A stretch of 64,000 nucleotides of DNA, from assembly GCF_964204645.1 (NCBI RefSeq), contig NC_134031.1:2773001-2837000 (forward strand), read 5' to 3'. Positions 34,137 through 43,733 of this stretch are shown here, piece after piece. The stretch comes from Tubulanus polymorphus. Its lineage: Eukaryota; Nemertea; Palaeonemertea; Tubulaniformes; Tubulanidae. The position numbers were made by a program, and so were the translations under genes. Positions within the stretch are counted from its first letter, which is position 1, and each line of letters starts with the position of its first letter. Under the pieces are notes generated by a model, which searched no databases, was not told the DNA's origin, and was given only the letters and a program-made list of their open reading frames with translations.

Positions 34137-37100
34137 ATGGAGCTGGCGGCGATCGCTAAGAGTTTACTGAGAAGTGTAGCCACTAATGAGGTGCGTATGA
34201 TCGAGGGGCCATAGTATCTAGCATCCGCTGTATGACACCTTTTAAGTGTAATCTGTAGAGAATTAGAAGAGAAGCAACAAGGGAGGGAGGGTGTCAATTA
34301 GATGTTACCTAATCGTTATAGTGGTAAGCTTTTATAGTCGAATGAGCTTCTGCGATCGTTAAACTAAACCACAGACAGTTTATTGACTAATAAGGGTGTC
34401 GCTGTCGGCTTTTCTGAATCCTGTCCTGCTGCGCTGGTGTAGCCCCACCCTCTAAATTTTGTGAGGGTGTGGCCGACTTGGTCGTAATCAGTAGCCTGTT
34501 ATATTTTCACAAATCACACTTTATGCACACACGTAATGTTGGTATCACAGCCCAGTATCACCATCTGATTGCTTGCTTAAACTACGACTAGGTAAAAAAT
34601 ATCCCTACTGTCTGTCACACATGCTCTTCGTGCGACGTTTTGGTCCGTAATTCCGTTAATAATCGGTTGATCTGTAAATATTATGCATCAATTTGTTCAG
34701 TAAGGAATTTGCATTCAGAAATAAATCATGAACTGGCAGAAATTTGTTTGTGTTTTCTTCTATCAGCGATAGTTTACCTAGCATACGCTCGCGTAATGCT
34801 GAAAAACGGCTTTTATGGCCCGTCACGTGGCGCCACCTACTGTATTTTGATATGCTAATGAGCAGGTGATGACATCACTGTAACGTTTCCGAGCGTCCGC
34901 GGAGCGGATTTTTCAGCATTACGCGAGCGTATGCTGAGCACAGGGGCTCGTCACGATAGCTGGGGGTCCAAAATCAAAGATTTGACCCAGTATCCTAGGT
35001 ACCACCTATAAAAAAAGAAAAGGGAGCTAACATTTTGACATACTAGAATTGACCTTCTCATTTCAATCGCTCATAACTTCGTAACCCATCGACCGATTCG
35101 CTCGAAATTGGTTTCGTTTCATTCCTAAGAGGTTACTTTTTCGTTTGAGACCTTCCGCGACAAAATCGGATAAGAGACACCCGAGAAATCACGACTCAAA
35201 TCCGAAAAAACGAGTCAAAATAGCCAAAGCCGGAATTACTAGGACGTCTCGGAGTAGTCGATTCCCGACGAAAAACGATGAGTTGACGCGGTTCCCGGAC
35301 GTTAATCTTCACATATCATACATCGCTGGAAAGCTTATGAACTGACCTTATTGAAAAATGCGTTTATTTGATAATCCGTTCCGAAACCGGCGACAAGCGA
35401 GGTGAAAATACGCACCGAACCGATAAATACGCACTTTAAGCGTCACTGAACCGCCATTGAGGGTGTGACGTCACGGGCTCTGAGGACTGATAAATTCGCG
35501 ATACGTGATTGGTCGACTGAATATGTCAATTATCTAGCGTTGCATGCTGGGATTTCTCATGACGTCACGCAGTTAATGGCGGCCGGAATACACTTGGAAA
35601 TCGTATTTATCGCATCAATCTGGATTATCAGCTCGCCAGTCGCGGGTATCGGAACGGATTATCAAATAAACGCATCTGTCAATAAGGTCAGTTCATAAGC
35701 TTTCCAGCGATGTATGATATGTGGCGATTAACGTCCGGGAACCGCGTCAAATCATCGTTTTTCGTTGGAAATTGAGCACTTCAAGCCGTCCTAGTAATTC
35801 CGGCTTTGGATATTTTGACCCGTTTTTTCGGATTTGAGTCGTGATTTCTCGGCCGTCTCCGGTCCGATTTCATCGGGGAAGGTCTCAAACGAAAAAGTCA
35901 CCTCTTGGGAATGAAACGAATCTAATTTTGTGTAAATCGGTCGATCGGTTACGAAGTTATGAGGGGTTGAAATGAGAAGGTCAATTCTAGTATGTCAAAA
36001 TGTTAGCTCCCTTTTCTTTTTTTATAGGTGGTACCTAGGATACTGGGTCAAATCTTTGATTTTGGACCCCCAGCTATCGTGACGAGCCCCTGTGATGCTG
36101 AGTAAACTATCGCTCATAAATGAAAACAAAAACAACTTCAGTGAAAATTGTTGTTTATTTCTGAATGCAAATTCCTCGCTGAACAAATTGATGCATAATA
36201 AAGGTAGATAAACCGATTATTAACGAAATCACGGACCAAAACGTCGCACGGAGAGTAGGTGTGACAGACAGTAGATTGATTAGCCCTGCTGCGTTCCTGA
36301 TTGACCCTGTTACAGGCTGTGACTGAATCTTTTTTCATGAAACCGTATCATACTAATTAGTATAATTGCTTTATTTCTATTTATTGAATCGCAGACTGTG
36401 GCTTTAGAATCGTTGTGGCAGAATGAAACATGCGTGATCACGTTTCTGCGGAGATTCGGGTGACAGTTGTGTCGTAACTACTCGAGGAAACTGAGCGCTC
36501 TCCGACCTCAGCTCGACGCTAACAATGTTAAAATGATCGGCGTCGGCTTAGAGGAGGAGGGCGTTCAGGAATTCGTCGATGGAAAGTTTTTCGACGGTGG
36601 TAAGTTTTAGCATTTTAAACCCTACTACAGTCAGCGGTTGTTTGTTTCCCCAAACAAACCGTATTTGTTTGCCTGGGTCCCTACGACTCATTGATTCCTT
36701 TTAGATAGAAAATGCTTTTAAAGGTGCTTGTAACTCCTTTGATTTGAGCAAAATGCTGGAACCTCCTTTAAAACTCCTTGACCTTCTTTAGAATTAGAAG
36801 TTTTTTCTGGTTAGCAGTTTTCCTGTAGACTAATCTTTTACCCAATCACATGGTTACCAAATTAGTAACCGAGTTTTTGGAGTAGGAATGATAAAGAGAT
36901 TTGTAACTCCTTGAAAACTCATTATATCCTAGAATGACTGATCTGTAAGGATCGTGATCGTTCATCTATTTTCATGACAGGACCACAGCCTTTTAAGTGT
37001 TGCCTGCACACTGCATCAGGACTCAAATCCGCTTGTCACTCGGGGGCGCTGCTGATAAGATGACTCTCTAATTTCAGAACTGTATATCGACACGAAGAAA

Positions 37101-37818
37101 GAATGCTATAAGAAAATGGGTTTCAAAAGGTACATTGTCTACAAATGAAATTCACTAGTTACTGTGAGCGGGGAAAAGTATTCAATACTGACTTTCCTGG
37201 TTTCGTTGCAGGTTCAACTTTTTCAATGTGTTTCCTGCTGTCTTTTCAAAAAATGCAAGAGATTCAGCTAATCAGGTCGGAACAAAATCTTAAGTTTACT
37301 CGTTTCTTAAAAGGGAAAATCCACAATTATGAAGTAACACTGATAAAGGAGTTTGTTGTTTAAACTCAATGCTATAAGCCGTTTCCAAAAACTTCTTTCG
37401 AAAATGGCTCATAACATTTGAGTTGAAAGGTGAAGATTCAACCCAAATAAGTTTTACCTCCTAATTGTGGCTTTTTTCCTCAATTCAATCAGAAAATCAT
37501 TGTCTCGGAAAACCTACTTGTTTCTTGATAAATAAAATTCATGGTCAGGACGCTCCGTAACAAATCCTATTCTTATCGATGTTTCAGGCGAAGGAACAAA
37601 ATATATCGGGAAATTTCAAAGGCGACGGAATGCAAAATGGCGGCACGTTAGTCGTGAAGAAAGGCGGCGAATTGTTGTTGCGATGGAACCAGGAAAACCC
37701 GGCCGATCACGTGCCGTTACAAGACGTATTAAACGCATTGAATATTAAAGAATCGATTCCGACAAGCGAAAACGAGCCGGAACTCGTGTGCGATGATAAT
37801 AGTTGCGAAATAGAATAG
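34137..37818 (+). CDS. PRXL2B: PRXL2B-like thioredoxin-fold selenoprotein (SelU family)
   Basis: Five exons, 34137-34190, 36395-36599, 37078-37129, 37212-37275 and 37588-37818, join in phase to 201 residues including one recoded TGA; vertebrate PRXL2B is about 198. Homology is clear along the protein: LESLWQNETCVITFLRRFG, then U-Q-L-C, VKMIGVGLEEEGVQEFVDG, GELYIDTKKECYKKMGFKR, NISGNFKGDGMQNGGTLVV. The TGA (36461-36463) sits where the homologue has the first Cys of its redox pair; the second Cys (TGT 36470-36472) is kept. PRXL2B is a thioredoxin-like cytosolic enzyme reported to reduce prostaglandin H2/prostamide. SelU-family members carry selenocysteine in some animals and cysteine in mammals. 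Intron 1 holds a 1.67-kb foldback. The C terminus has a DDNSCEIE tail. I infer that the TGA is read as selenocysteine; the SECIS hairpin downstream supports this. Confidence 0.93.
34305..34402. repeat. Dispersed repeat, copy 1
   Basis: About 95 bp (TTACCTAATCGTTATAGTGG ... AAACTAAACCACAGACAG ... GACTA) closely resembling 44072-44165 in the same orientation. Lies at the start of intron 1 of the PRXL2B-like gene. Function unknown. Confidence 0.6.
34605..36273. mobile_element. Large foldback element in intron 1 of PRXL2B
   Basis: A 1.67-kb imperfect palindrome. The outer arms (about 34605-34780 and 36096-36273) contain GTGCGACGTTTTGGTCCGT and its inverse. The inner arms (about 34936-35480 and 35550-36095) are about 545 bp each, starting CACAGGGGCTCGTCACGATA on the left and ending in the inverse on the right, around a loop of about 70 bp. 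No transposase is encoded, so it is non-autonomous. The left arm is interrupted by a smaller element (34782-34933). Confidence 0.85.
34782..34933. mobile_element. MITE nested in the foldback's left arm
   Basis: About 152 bp with 25-bp perfect terminal inverted repeats: CATACGCTCGCGTAATGCTG, then AAAAA, on the left and the inverse on the right. The right arm of the surrounding foldback lacks it (TTTACTCAGCAT runs directly into CACAGG), showing that this is a later insertion. GC-rich interior, no coding capacity. Confidence 0.8.
37309..37490. repeat. MITE-like element (CCACAATTATGAAGT family)
   Basis: Lies in the last intron of the PRXL2B-like gene. AAATCCACAATTATGAAGTAA on the left (20-base core CCACAATTATGAAGTAA) faces CCTAATTGTGGCTTTTTTCC on the right. 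Inner arms contain ATGCTATAAGCCGTTTCCAA and its inverse. Relatives are at about 4920-5105 and 23131-23565. Confidence 0.6.
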
Positions 37819-38006
37819 ACTCGAGTCACCGAAACCGTGCATCCGTTTCCTCGATTACAGTTTAACTGTTAACATTTTTGGTGTAATTGCTTCTATATTG
37901 GTTACTTCAACCTCAGGATCCTCTTCAACTGTTTGTTAAATTTGACGCTACATGTATTATTGAAAATTAATTTCCTACCTCTATTAGTTAAATCTAGCTT
38001 TTAACT

Positions 38007-38016
38007 AATAAATAAA
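38007..38016 (+). terminator. Proximal poly(A) signal, before the SECIS
   Basis: Two overlapping AATAAA hexamers (AATAAATAAA) about 190 nt after the PRXL2B stop codon. Use of this site would give an mRNA without the SECIS element. Confidence 0.4.
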
Positions 38017-38429
38017 TATTTGAGAGCTAGATTTCCAAGGATGAAGTTCTAGAGTTACTATGGAGCTTTATCCTTGAAAATTTGGCCAAGTAGTTCATTA
38101 TTCTATTTATTGCGGTCATCCAAATATGGTTTAAATGCACGAGGTCAAGGGTCCAGAAATCAAGCAATTTCCTTCAATAGTGATAATGCTCAAGTGTGCA
38201 AGTAGATTTTGAATGCGATATGTCTAAGACCCATGAATTATTTTGACTTTCGAAGGTCATCTCATTAAATCAAAACGATTTTTCACCGGTCAATTGTTTT
38301 TTCATGACATTATATTTTGTTACTAAAGCCTGTTCTTTAATATCCTTCTCTCATACTGCCTTACTGATATGAATTGAGCCTGTTATTTAATTATTATGAC
38401 GATTGAATGCGTCTTTGTGTCGGTACGTA

Positions 38430-38520
38430 TTGTATGTTTCTACTGAATGACCGAATGACGTTCGTTAGATGCAAATCTGAAATCGACGATAATCTATCGA
38501 CTGATACTTGTGAGAAATCA
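38430..38520 (+). promoter_or_regulatory. SECIS element in the 3' UTR of the PRXL2B selenoprotein
   Basis: Core features seen: ATGA at 38455-38458; stem GTTCGTTAGAT (38460-38470) pairing with ATCTATCGAC (38492-38501) with one bulged T and one T-T mismatch; AAA in the apical loop (38473-38475); and TGAT (38502-38505) opposite ATGA. This forms the non-Watson-Crick quartet of eukaryotic SECIS hairpins. An ATC/GAT mini-stem in the loop would make it type II. A lower helix is possible between TTTCT (about 38436) and AGAAA (about 38513). Binds SBP2 to direct UGA recoding. Confidence 0.78.
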
Positions 38521-38607
38521 CACGTCACGTCAGAATTAACTTACAACACGGAAGAAACAGAGCTGTTAAATGTATTTTCTATTTATATTTATAATTTACA
38601 CATTTCG

Positions 38608-38613
38608 AATAAA
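38608..38613 (+). terminator. Distal poly(A) signal of PRXL2B
   Basis: AATAAA about 100 nt after the SECIS core and 790 nt after the stop codon. Its use keeps the SECIS in the mRNA. Confidence 0.55.
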
Positions 38614-38791
38614 TGTCTAATGCACTATTTGCATATGTGAACTTCCATTCGTTTTTCAAAGACATTTTTCATATTCTTCAAGCCAGTTGTGTAGGCTGAA
38701 GTCATCACTGATACATGGATTATCGCTGACTTGTCAGTATAATTAAATGCACAGTTTGGTTTGACATCTCTCTCAAATTGACGGATTTCTT

Positions 38792-41700
38792 TCACGTTTG
38801 TTCACAAGACGGCTTCAACATTCTCAATAGATAGCTGCCCAGTTCTTCATCCTAAACGCAAGGAAAATAACCAGTTAGCAGAGAACCAGCTAATCCTAAT
38901 CACATTTGGTACGAACATAGTATAGGTTAGGGGCTAAGAAAATAATGCGGAGATTTTTGGGAATGTAGTTTTGACCGCTCTCTTAGAGTAAGTCATCAAC
39001 ATATAATGTTCCTTCTACCTATGTTAAACTGTAAGAATGTTCCGTATCCCACTGTGTTGAATTCAGTGAGTTTTCCTTTTCTACGAACCTGATAAGACCA
39101 CGAGACGAGAACTTCCTTTTCGTCGTCCTCGTCGCCGGAAACTTTCACCAGAACCGATTCTGAAATCGTTATCGATCCGTCGGTTGAATACTGAATATTC
39201 ACATCGGGTAATTTACTGAAATATACACAATATTGTCAAACGCTCACGCTATCAGATCAAAAGGGAAAATTAGTGACAAAAACCCCATTTTGCCTTTTTC
39301 AGCGTTTAGGCAGACATTTCCTATACTCACGATTTGATAAGCTGATAAAGTTGTTCGGAGAATTTCGCCGGTGTCGTACTCGCTGGATCGTCTAAAGTCA
39401 ATGTAGATGTGAACCGTATTGTGTGTTCCTGTGAGCCTAGCGTTTCTAACGCCTGCAGCGGATCAATCAACTTCATCGTCTGCGAATAAGAAATATCCGG
39501 AGATCGTTTCAAAACGTCGTCAAAATTGATTTCATTCGCTTGAATAGTTGATTTAGATATACTGACATTATCTTGTAGTAACAAAGCTCCATTCATGACT
39601 TTCGCCGATTTCGGATTAGAACCAATAGCTCCTGAAAAATTGAATAAAAATCCCTGCATGGTCGCTATAAACCAGTTAATAGAATCTCAAACTTTAAAAC
39701 TCTCACCTCAAGGAAAACAAAAAATAAATGGACAAGTTTTAAAATGATCATCTAAAATACAAACTGCAGGGTGGCCACTTTTATTTATCAAAATTCGCTG
39801 ACTTTTCTCAAGAAAAATTCCCTGACTCTTCCCTGATTTCCAGGTTAGTGGCCACCTTGATGTGTATCCTTAATGAAGTAGACTGCGCCTTAAAGAGGTC
39901 AGATGCATCAAGATTAAAATGGCACCCAATCTCACCTGCCAGAGATGCCTCTCTCTTGAGTAGTTTCAGAGACACATCGACCGGTATGTTTGGCGTACAG
40001 GGTATGATCACTGTTTCTCCATTCGCCGGTTTAAAACAATTTATATCTGAAACAGTGAATTTACAAATTATCTCCAAGAATTTGTGCCTATACTCAAAGA
40101 CTTTTTAAGTCCTTAAACATACTGAATTCTTGCTGTATTTTTTTCTTAAGGAATTCCATCTTGACGTTTTCGCCGTGTACGAGCATCACGTTCTGCGGCT
40201 CGCATTGTCTGATCAGCTGCATTATTCCTTTAGCATCGGCGTGTGCGCTGAATGACATGTATTCCACCGCTAATTTCACCTCCAACTGTTAAAACATTCA
40301 AAACAATCACGATTTAATCAATAGAAATCTGATATCATAGAAAAAATGTTTCTATAATGATACACAGTAGACTCCACTTTAAATTAAGACATCATTCACC
40401 AGGCATCTACACATTGAATGACGTTTTAAATCTGGACTTCTCCTAATCCAGAAAAATTGCACAAGTGTCCCATGTCCGAATTAAGCAGGGACTTACGTAC
40501 ATCATGTTTGGAGATTTAAACTGAAATTCATTACCGTTTGTCTGTTTTCCAGTTCCAATTTTCGGACGCCACCGAGAATTTTGTGTCCCACCGTTCCAGC
40601 AACGCAATAACCGGGCATTATCACCTGAAATAAGCAACAAGCGTTTACTTCAACAGATCAAGTCCATCAATCGATGTTTATAAACTAAATCTTAAAACCT
40701 ATTTGTTCGTCAAACTAGTTCCCTGTTCTGTTTGTATCACGCAAAGCTAATGCGCATATGGATTTTAGGCTCAATGAATTATTATTATCATTATTTGTGT
40801 GCATTCGGCGTTTACCATGTTGTTTTCGTTGGGCGCCCATCGTTTGAATATCTGCAGCGAGAGTCCAGCGTGCAGCATCCCCGGCGTGGCGAATACGACC
40901 ATCGGTCCGGGATTATCAATAAACGAACGATCAAATGGCTGAAGTATACAAACACACACGATATCACTGAGACCTGTCCTCTCGCGGGGTTCTGAACCCG
41001 ATAGCTTCACGAGTCTCTTATCCGCAGAATCGCGACGCCATCGGCTTCGAATCCGATCATGAACAACATAACAAAAGATCAATGTATAATTGATTCATTT
41101 ACCTTAATGTGTTTGAAATCGAACATATTTCTTTGCACGAATGTTTTTCGTATTTTCTGATTCGTCCAAGTAATAAACAGTTTATAATAATGGTTCGCCT
41201 GAAGAATATTGGAATTCAAAAACAATAAATCTATGACACTGACGAAGATAGAGGGAGGTTTTTACGTATGTTGCGATGAAAGCACCTTTTCAGTGAGTCC
41301 CAGCGAGAAGAAAATCGGAACTTTCAGATTCATTCGATCCCAGTATGTTTCCAGTAGAATGCACAATTCTTGAGCTCTTCCCAACGCGAATACAGGAATC
41401 AACACCTAACAGTTCGAAAATGATATTTCATGAACGATTTCCGACCATGTGTCATTCAGAATAAGGATGTTGTAATAATGAAATTCATCCCTACATACAG
41501 ACATCGGTCAATTCAATAAACCGTTTAACTGTAACCTACCTTACCACCTTTATCGACGCAGTCGTGAACTTTCTTTAGGAAATCGTGTTCTCGAGCTCGT
41601 TTTGAATCTCGTATCGTCGTCGCGTACGTCGATTCCGTGATCAGCAGATTCGGACGACATTTATCGATCCAAGCCGCGCCGAGATGCCGGTCCGGTGTCA

Positions 41701-43485
41701 TATTATAGTCACCCTGAAAAGTTTTGCACAATTTTTGAGTCAAAATAAGTAGATTTCCATGAGTCACAAACCCCACAAATACTACCAAAGTCTACTTAAG
41801 ACACATTAGGGCTATATCATCTCTTTGAAGTTTTGAAATCATCATCAAAAACATTTTTCTTGAAATTTGTCACTTGAGAAACAAATTATTTTATCATTAT
41901 TATCATTTCAGCTTGGATACCAATCTAACAATTATGGTTAAAACTAGATCCTGACTTACCGTGTATACAACTGATTCAGAGCCTACTTTCACGTGAAACA
42001 TCGCGGCTCCCAGAACATGTCCGGCATAATACGCCTTGATTTCCAATTCATCATCAACCTAGAAAACATGTTCACAAACATTCGAAAAAAACAATCTTAA
42101 GAGAAAGGACACAAAGATCTATAACATTCTTGACTCAATGAGTTACCTGTATTGTTTGGTGTAAGTTGACGGCTATTACTTTCTTCATGCAAGATTTAAT
42201 CATTTCCGAAGTGAAGAAATTCTGTTCGCCTTTTCTATCGACAGTGATTTTACGATAATCCTCCTGCAAATTGATTAGAGACGATTAGAAAACGAGGTCT
42301 ACTTGATTATTAGTGAATTAAGACTGATAATTATGCGTATCATTTTACACATACCAACAATATCGGACAAATAGCTTTTGTCGGATGCGTCATGTAAATC
42401 GGACCATCGAAACCGACCATTTCTGACATGTAAGGTAAAGCCCCGCAGTGATCCAAGTGGAAATGACTGAAATAAGTTCAAGAACCATTTTGAACGAAGC
42501 AGTTTAATTATCTTATTGAAAGTTAATTCTAAAGGGTCTTACGTGATGATAACGCAGTCGAGATGTTCTGTAAGTCGGCCGGTTCGAGTAATGAACGTGA
42601 AATCGGGAAACCTTCGCTGAAATTATAGAAAAATGGACCCAGTTTCACACCTTGAATTCAGTTTGAATCTATGGAATTATGAATAGTTCGTTGTCCATTG
42701 ATAATGAACGATCTCGCAATTGATGACTTCTTAAGTTTTTGATTCATTAACATTTTCTTTCATTTCCATATGTTTGAATCTAGAGTCTGTTTAATCCTTA
42801 CAACCCAAGAGGGTCCTGGGACCGTTTATCAGTTCAGTTACAGTCAAAATCGCATATTGGACACATCTCATACATCATTTAATGGATACAGTTTCTAGAC
42901 AGTTCCCACTCGATGAGAGGATAATTGATGTCTTTATAGAGTCATGACTTCCACCTAACATTATAGAAAATGGAGTCAACCGATCTGATTTTGTTGCTCA
43001 CCTCATCGTTGTAGCCCATGTGCATTCCACAATCCATCATTATATTCTTACCACCGACCGTTATCAACACACAACTGCGACCAACGTCTTTAAAACAACA
43101 GTCAACATATCAGATGAATTTAAAAGTAAGTAAAAATCAACCGGTCGAAAATAGAACGAATTTGTAGATGGTGGAAAATATAGAAATGCTTGTATTATTA
43201 GGCCTATAAGCAAACTGAATTTTTGCCAAAGTTCCAATACAAGCCAAGGGAATCTGGTATCTAGACTTGTCGAATTATTTAACATCAGCGACTAAAGTAG
43301 GCATGCAATAAACTTTTGGAAGGCTTACCTTGACCAGCACCTGAAAATGAAAAAAAAGTATAGGGTTAAAAACTCAAAAAATCAAAAGAAAAAGATCGAA
43401 AAAAGATAGCAAATTCGATGGAAACGGAGACTTCAAAATCAAATATACTGATCTTACCTAATGGTACGACACTTATTTCTGACAT
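38792..43485 (-). CDS. INTS11: Integrator complex subunit 11 (RNA endonuclease)
   Basis: Catalytic metallo-beta-lactamase/beta-CASP nuclease of the Integrator complex; cuts snRNA and other nascent Pol II transcripts in the nucleus. Seventeen exons, all in phase, give 630 residues: 43485-43458, 43340-43329, 43087-43002, 42616-42543, 42466-42355, 42263-42147, 42058-41960, 41713-41540, 41405-41286, 41198-41103, 40938-40816, 40624-40535, 40285-40123, 40046-39936, 39631-39331, 39215-39089, 38851-38792. Seen: [19 protein letters not shown] start, zinc motif [86 protein letters not shown] and [21 protein letters not shown] opens the C-terminal part. The C-terminal 200 residues are less conserved, as usual for binding to INTS9. 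Exon 2 is only 12 nt. Confidence 0.96.
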
Positions 43486-43733
43486 AGTTCAGTTTCTAGT
43501 TGATATCCTCATTCAAACCTGTGGAAAAGTGGGTTTAAAACATAAAATTTGGGCCCAAAATTTTGCGGGTCCGTCTTTCGCTCAACGACCTTGAAAACTG
43601 GAGATATCTCGAGAACGCGATGCCGCCACCGAATAACACTACAAACCGGGCCTAGACTAACAGAAATCTCCGGATTCGGACCGAAATCTGGATTGATACA
43701 GCTCTGAATTTCGCGATAAAAGAAGACAGAATT
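43486..43733. promoter_or_regulatory. Shared head-to-head promoter region of INTS11 and TADA1
   Basis: Only 248 bp separate the INTS11 start codon (43485, minus) from the TADA1 start codon (43734, plus). No TATA box is seen, which fits a housekeeping bidirectional promoter. Part of the stretch must be 5' UTR of both genes. Confidence 0.6.

Noticed and set aside
36453-36470. Reading GG|GTGACA as a splice donor to avoid the TGA in PRXL2B
   Set aside because: The conserved cysteine and following residues continue directly after the TGA, and no suitable acceptor restores the frame without deleting them.
38041-38080. Hairpin AAGGATGAAG...CTTTATCCTT as the SECIS
   Set aside because: Its ATGA would be fully base-paired and there is no AA in the loop at the right distance; the hairpin at 38455 fits all core positions.
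38396-38445. ATGA at 38396 with the AATGCGT/ACGTATT stem as the SECIS
   Set aside because: The apical loop lacks AA or CC and no GA quartet partner sits at the stem base.
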